Source of the DNA: Chryseobacterium camelliae
GTDB lineage: Bacteria > Bacteroidota > Bacteroidia > Flavobacteriales > Weeksellaceae
NCBI RefSeq assembly: GCF_002770595.1
Contig: NZ_CP022986.1
Span: 2,604,001-2,668,000, forward strand
Direction of reading: 5' to 3'
Length of the DNA stretch: 64,000 bases
The position numbers and the translations under genes were made by a program. Positions 61,403 through 64,000 of this stretch are shown in pieces (positions within the stretch are counted from its first letter, which is position 1; each line of letters begins with the position of its first letter). The notes under the pieces were generated by a model. That model was not told the DNA's origin. It ran no database searches and saw only the letters and a list, made by a program, of their open reading frames with translations.

Positions 61403-62146
61403 ATGTTAGAAATTAAAAACCTTCACGCCAGAATCGAAGACGGCGCACAAATATTAAAAGGGATCAACCTTGAAATCAAGCCGGGAGAGGTCCATGCCAT
61501 TATGGGTCCTAACGGAGCCGGTAAATCTACCCTATCCTCTGTTATTGCGGGTAAGGAAGACTATGAAGTTACGGAAGGTGAGATTATTTTCGGAGGAGAA
61601 GTGATTAATGAAGACGCTCCGGAAGAAAGAGCACACAAGGGAATTTTCCTTTCATTTCAGTATCCTGTGGAGATCCCGGGGGTTTCTGTAACGAACTTCA
61701 TCAAAGCCGCCCTGAATGAAAACAGGAAAGCCAACGGACTGGAAGACATGCCTGCCAAAGAAATGCTGGCCATGATCCGGGAAAAATCCGAGCAGCTGGG
61801 CATCAAAAAAGATTTCCTTTCCCGATCACTGAATGAAGGATTCTCCGGAGGGGAAAAGAAGAGAAACGAAATTTTCCAGATGATGATGCTGAATCCTAAG
61901 CTGGCGATCCTCGATGAAACGGATTCCGGACTGGATATCGATGCATTGAGAATTGTGGCAGATGGGGTGAATCATTTTAAAAACAAAGGGAATGCAGTCC
62001 TTCTGATTACCCACTACCAGAGATTGCTGAACTACATCCAGCCTGATTTCGTCCATGTACTGGCTAACGGTAAGATCATCAAAACCGGAGATAAATCACT
62101 GGCACTGGAACTGGAAGAAAAAGGATACGACTGGCTTTTAAACTAA
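61403..62146 (+). CDS. sufC: SufC ATPase of the Fe-S assembly complex
   Basis: ABC-type ATPase that energises SufBCD. 247 residues. Walker A GPNGAGKSTL (about 35-44), Q-loop LSFQYPVEIPG, signature SGGEKKRNEI, Walker B LAILDETDSGLD and switch ITHYQRLL. The SGGEKKRNE signature is specific to SufC. Confidence 0.98.
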   Translation: MLEIKNLHARIEDGAQILKGINLEIKPGEVHAIMGPNGAGKSTLSSVIAGKEDYEVTEGEIIFGGEVINEDAPEERAHKGIFLSFQYPVEIPGVSVTNFIKAALNENRKANGLEDMPAKEMLAMIREKSEQLGIKKDFLSRSLNEGFSGGEKKRNEIFQMMMLNPKLAILDETDSGLDIDALRIVADGVNHFKNKGNAVLLITHYQRLLNYIQPDFVHVLANGKIIKTGDKSLALELEEKGYDWLLN

Positions 62147-62155
62147 GATTGAAAT

Positions 62156-62207
62156 TCTGAGGCCGGTTGATTCACCTGCTCTGAAGGTGATGAATCCTGA
62201 TCTCAGA
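62156..62207 (+). other. Folded spacer between sufC and sufD
   Basis: Nested inverted repeats: outer TCTGAG / CTCAGA, inner GATTCACCT / AGGTGATGAATC with a 3-base bulge and a GCTCTGA loop. There is no T-run after it, so it is probably not a terminator; a processing or translation-control stem is possible. The 141-base gap is unusually long for this operon. Confidence 0.45.
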
Positions 62208-62287
62208 TATATACAAGTCTATTTCCCGGAATAGCAATTCAGCCTAATAAAAAGAAAAAAATGGTGCGAACCACAGATATACCAGTA

Positions 62288-63595
62288 ATGGCATTAAAAG
62301 AACAGATTACAGAAAACCACAATGAATTTTTGGAAAGTCTTCGTCACAGATTCCTTGATGAGGACCGGAAAGCAGCGCTTGAGAGATTCGAAAAAAAAGG
62401 TTTTCCATCCAAGAAAAACGAAGAATACAAATATACCAACCTAAAGGAGATTATTGAAAAAGGATATAACTTTTTCCCGAAAGAATCCCATACCATCACC
62501 AAAGAACAGCTGGACCAGCTGCACCTGGGAGAAGAGAATTTCGACTGGATTACCTTCGTTAACGGTAAACTGAGTAAGGAACTTTCAAAAGTTTCCATTG
62601 AAAATGTGGAATTCCTTTCGTTCAATTATGCGCTGAATGATGAAAAGTACCGGGATGTCTTCGATCAGTATTTCAACACGATTGCTTCTAAAGATTCTGC
62701 ATTCACCAACCTGAACCAGGCCTACTGCAAATACGGATTTTTCCTTAAAGTCCCTAAAAATGTAGTGATCGAGAAGCCTATCCATGTGTTTTACATCTCC
62801 CAGAACCAGGAGGAGAATACGTTTTACAATACCCGGAACCTGCTGATCGTTGAGGACGGTGCTAAAGTGGAGATCATAGAAAGCCATCATAACTTCGATG
62901 CCTCTTATGTATTTACCAATTCCGTAACGGAAATTTTCACGTATCCGAATGCGAAAGCTGACTGGCATAAACTACAGAATGATAACGATACTTCCTATCT
63001 TGTCGACAGTACTTTTGCCAGGCAGGAAAAAGACAGCTTAACTACAGTGAATACGTTTTCATTTGGGGGTAAACTGGTCAGGAACAACCTGGATTTCATC
63101 CATAACGGATCCAACATCAATTCGTTCATGAACGGGATCACCATTATCGGTAAAGATCAGCTCGTTGACCACCATACTGCCGTTCATCATAATTTCCCGA
63201 ACTGCGAAAGCTACCAGAATTACAAAGGGATTTTCGACGGCAAATCGCATGGCGTATTCAACGGAAAAGTTTTTGTAGACAAAGAAGCCCAGAAAACCAA
63301 TGCTTACCAGCAGAACAACAATGTATTGCTGAGCGAAGGAGCAGCTATCGATACCAAACCTCAGCTTGAAATCTTTGCTGACGATGTTAAATGTTCTCAC
63401 GGATGTACCGTAGGGCAGCTGAATGAAGATGCATTATTCTACCTGAGAGCAAGGGGAATCTCTAAGAAAGAAGCTCAGGCGCTGCTTCTGTATGCATTCG
63501 CCAATGATGCCATGCAGAACATTGACATTGAGCCCCTGAAAGAAAAAATCTCCAAACTCCTGGTTGAAAAGCTGGAAGTGGATATAGAATTTTAA
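62288..63595 (+). CDS. sufD: Fe-S cluster assembly protein SufD
   Basis: Second scaffold subunit, paralogous to SufB; 435 residues from ATG 62288 (MALKEQITENHNEFLESLRH). An in-frame ATG at 62261 adds nine residues that look unlike the family N-terminus. Features: FPSKKNEEYKYTNLKEI, RNLLIVEDGAKVEIIESHHN, and the C-terminal block CSHGCTVGQLNEDALFYLRA with the conserved Cys and His. The cysteine desulfurase gene sufS, often next, is absent; a very strong terminator follows. Confidence 0.96.
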   Translation: MALKEQITENHNEFLESLRHRFLDEDRKAALERFEKKGFPSKKNEEYKYTNLKEIIEKGYNFFPKESHTITKEQLDQLHLGEENFDWITFVNGKLSKELSKVSIENVEFLSFNYALNDEKYRDVFDQYFNTIASKDSAFTNLNQAYCKYGFFLKVPKNVVIEKPIHVFYISQNQEENTFYNTRNLLIVEDGAKVEIIESHHNFDASYVFTNSVTEIFTYPNAKADWHKLQNDNDTSYLVDSTFARQEKDSLTTVNTFSFGGKLVRNNLDFIHNGSNINSFMNGITIIGKDQLVDHHTAVHHNFPNCESYQNYKGIFDGKSHGVFNGKVFVDKEAQKTNAYQQNNNVLLSEGAAIDTKPQLEIFADDVKCSHGCTVGQLNEDALFYLRARGISKKEAQALLLYAFANDAMQNIDIEPLKEKISKLLVEKLEVDIEF

Positions 63596-63603
63596 GAATT
63601 TAT

Positions 63604-63659
63604 TTCCCTATAATCATAAAAGCACTTCGTCATTGAAGTGCTTTTATGATTATAGGGAA
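63604..63659. terminator. Long bidirectional hairpin terminator of the suf operon
   Basis: Two perfect 25-base arms around the loop GTCATT, lying between sufD and the convergent partial gene. The G+C-richer part is near the loop (AGCACTTC) and the foot is TTCCCTATAATC. It serves both directions. Confidence 0.88.
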
Positions 63660-63667
63660 TTGCTATG

Positions 63668-64000
63668 TTATTTTTTAATCCACCACTGACTATCCTGACG
63701 GCCGGAGCGTTTCACACCGTTATCCACCGTATAGGCAAATCCTATTCCTAGCGTCTGTTTCAGTTGGGTTTTCTGGATCTGGTTGTGGTCATATAGTACA
63801 TCTACAGTTATATTGGTAGAAATATATTTGTTCACCTTCATATTGAGGATCGCACCATAGGCAAGAACCAATCTTTCCGGATGGTCCAGGTAATTGGAAA
63901 ATATAGAGGCCGTATTGGTAAGGTTAATATTTTCCATGATTTTCAGCTTGTACAGGGCTGTTCCCAGGAAACCGAACTGCAACAGCGAAGTATCGCCATC
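63668..64000 (-). CDS. DUF3078-like exported protein, 5' part outside window
   Basis: C-terminal 110 residues of a protein whose start lies beyond base 64000. The visible part has NLTNTASIFSNYLDHPERL, ILNMKVNKYISTNITVDVLY and LKQTLGIGFAYTVDNG, alternating strands as in an outer-membrane or periplasmic beta-rich domain. The SNYLD and MKVNKY patterns recall the C-terminus of DUF3078 proteins, a tentative match. The TTG at 63982 is only an in-frame codon; reading continues upstream to the window edge. Confidence 0.6.
   Translation of the reverse strand, partial: DGDTSLLQFGFLGTALYKLKIMENINLTNTASIFSNYLDHPERLVLAYGAILNMKVNKYISTNITVDVLYDHNQIQKTQLKQTLGIGFAYTVDNGVKRSGRQDSQWWIKK

Overview
The window reads as chromosomal core DNA of a Flavobacteriia species, most probably Weeksellaceae (Chryseobacterium or a close relative). 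Support: housekeeping promoters with the Bacteroidota -7 element TAnnTTTG, several proteins with type IX secretion C-terminal tails, FISUMP, GLPGLI, DUF4835 and LptE-type families, and a bamD-rpoZ-coaBC-DUF4835-recN gene order. There is no rRNA, CRISPR array, prophage or insertion sequence. RNA genes are two identical tRNA-Asn. Many start codons were moved downstream of the longest reading frame to fit signal peptides or -7 elements.

Layout. 1-3.6 kb: 3'-truncated secreted prolyl oligopeptidase, an exported unknown, prfA. 3.7-11.5 kb: surface proteins (GH13 amylase-like enzyme, two tandem FISUMP paralogues), a divergent AraC regulator and a small His-tailed membrane protein. 11.6-15.3 kb: a decayed serine-hydrolase gene, then divergent class I and class II fumarases. 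15.4-17.7 kb: ECF sigma, anti-sigma-like protein and outer membrane protein. 17.8-26.2 kb: ABC exporter pair, recN, DUF4835, coaBC, rpoZ, bamD, TetR. 26.3-28.1 kb: TatD-like hydrolase, tcdA, rnpA. 28.2-33.1 kb: one transcription unit of an AAA+ sigma-54-type regulator, a membrane protein, LptE and a large acidic repeat protein. 33.2-42.7 kb: miaB, TonB-like protein, a poxB-MFS pair, lysA, an exonuclease fused to a degenerate GIY-YIG region, a HerA-like ATPase.

43-45 kb is a sulfur-transfer cassette (metallo-beta-lactamase/rhodanese protein, rhodanese lipoprotein, thioredoxin). 45-52 kb holds a nitrilase-family amidase, a small beta-barrel, rseP, the two tRNA-Asn, a lipoprotein-apt pair and a TPR protein-ribH pair. 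51.7-58.4 kb has an LTA-synthase-like protein, a YgiC-like ATP-grasp enzyme with two lipoproteins, a YpfJ-type metallopeptidase and two GLPGLI proteins. 58.6-63.6 kb is the Fe-S assembly operon sufA-sufB-sufC-sufD with two inserted genes; a partial DUF3078-like gene closes the window.

The most unusual structure is inside the suf operon. A very A+T-rich four-helix-bundle gene (23S rRNA intervening-sequence protein family) is bounded tightly by a 36-bp inverted repeat with a perfect 20-bp core, between sufA and sufB. It looks like an intervening-sequence-type element living in a protein-coding mRNA, where its stem could be processed and could bury the sufB ribosome-binding region.
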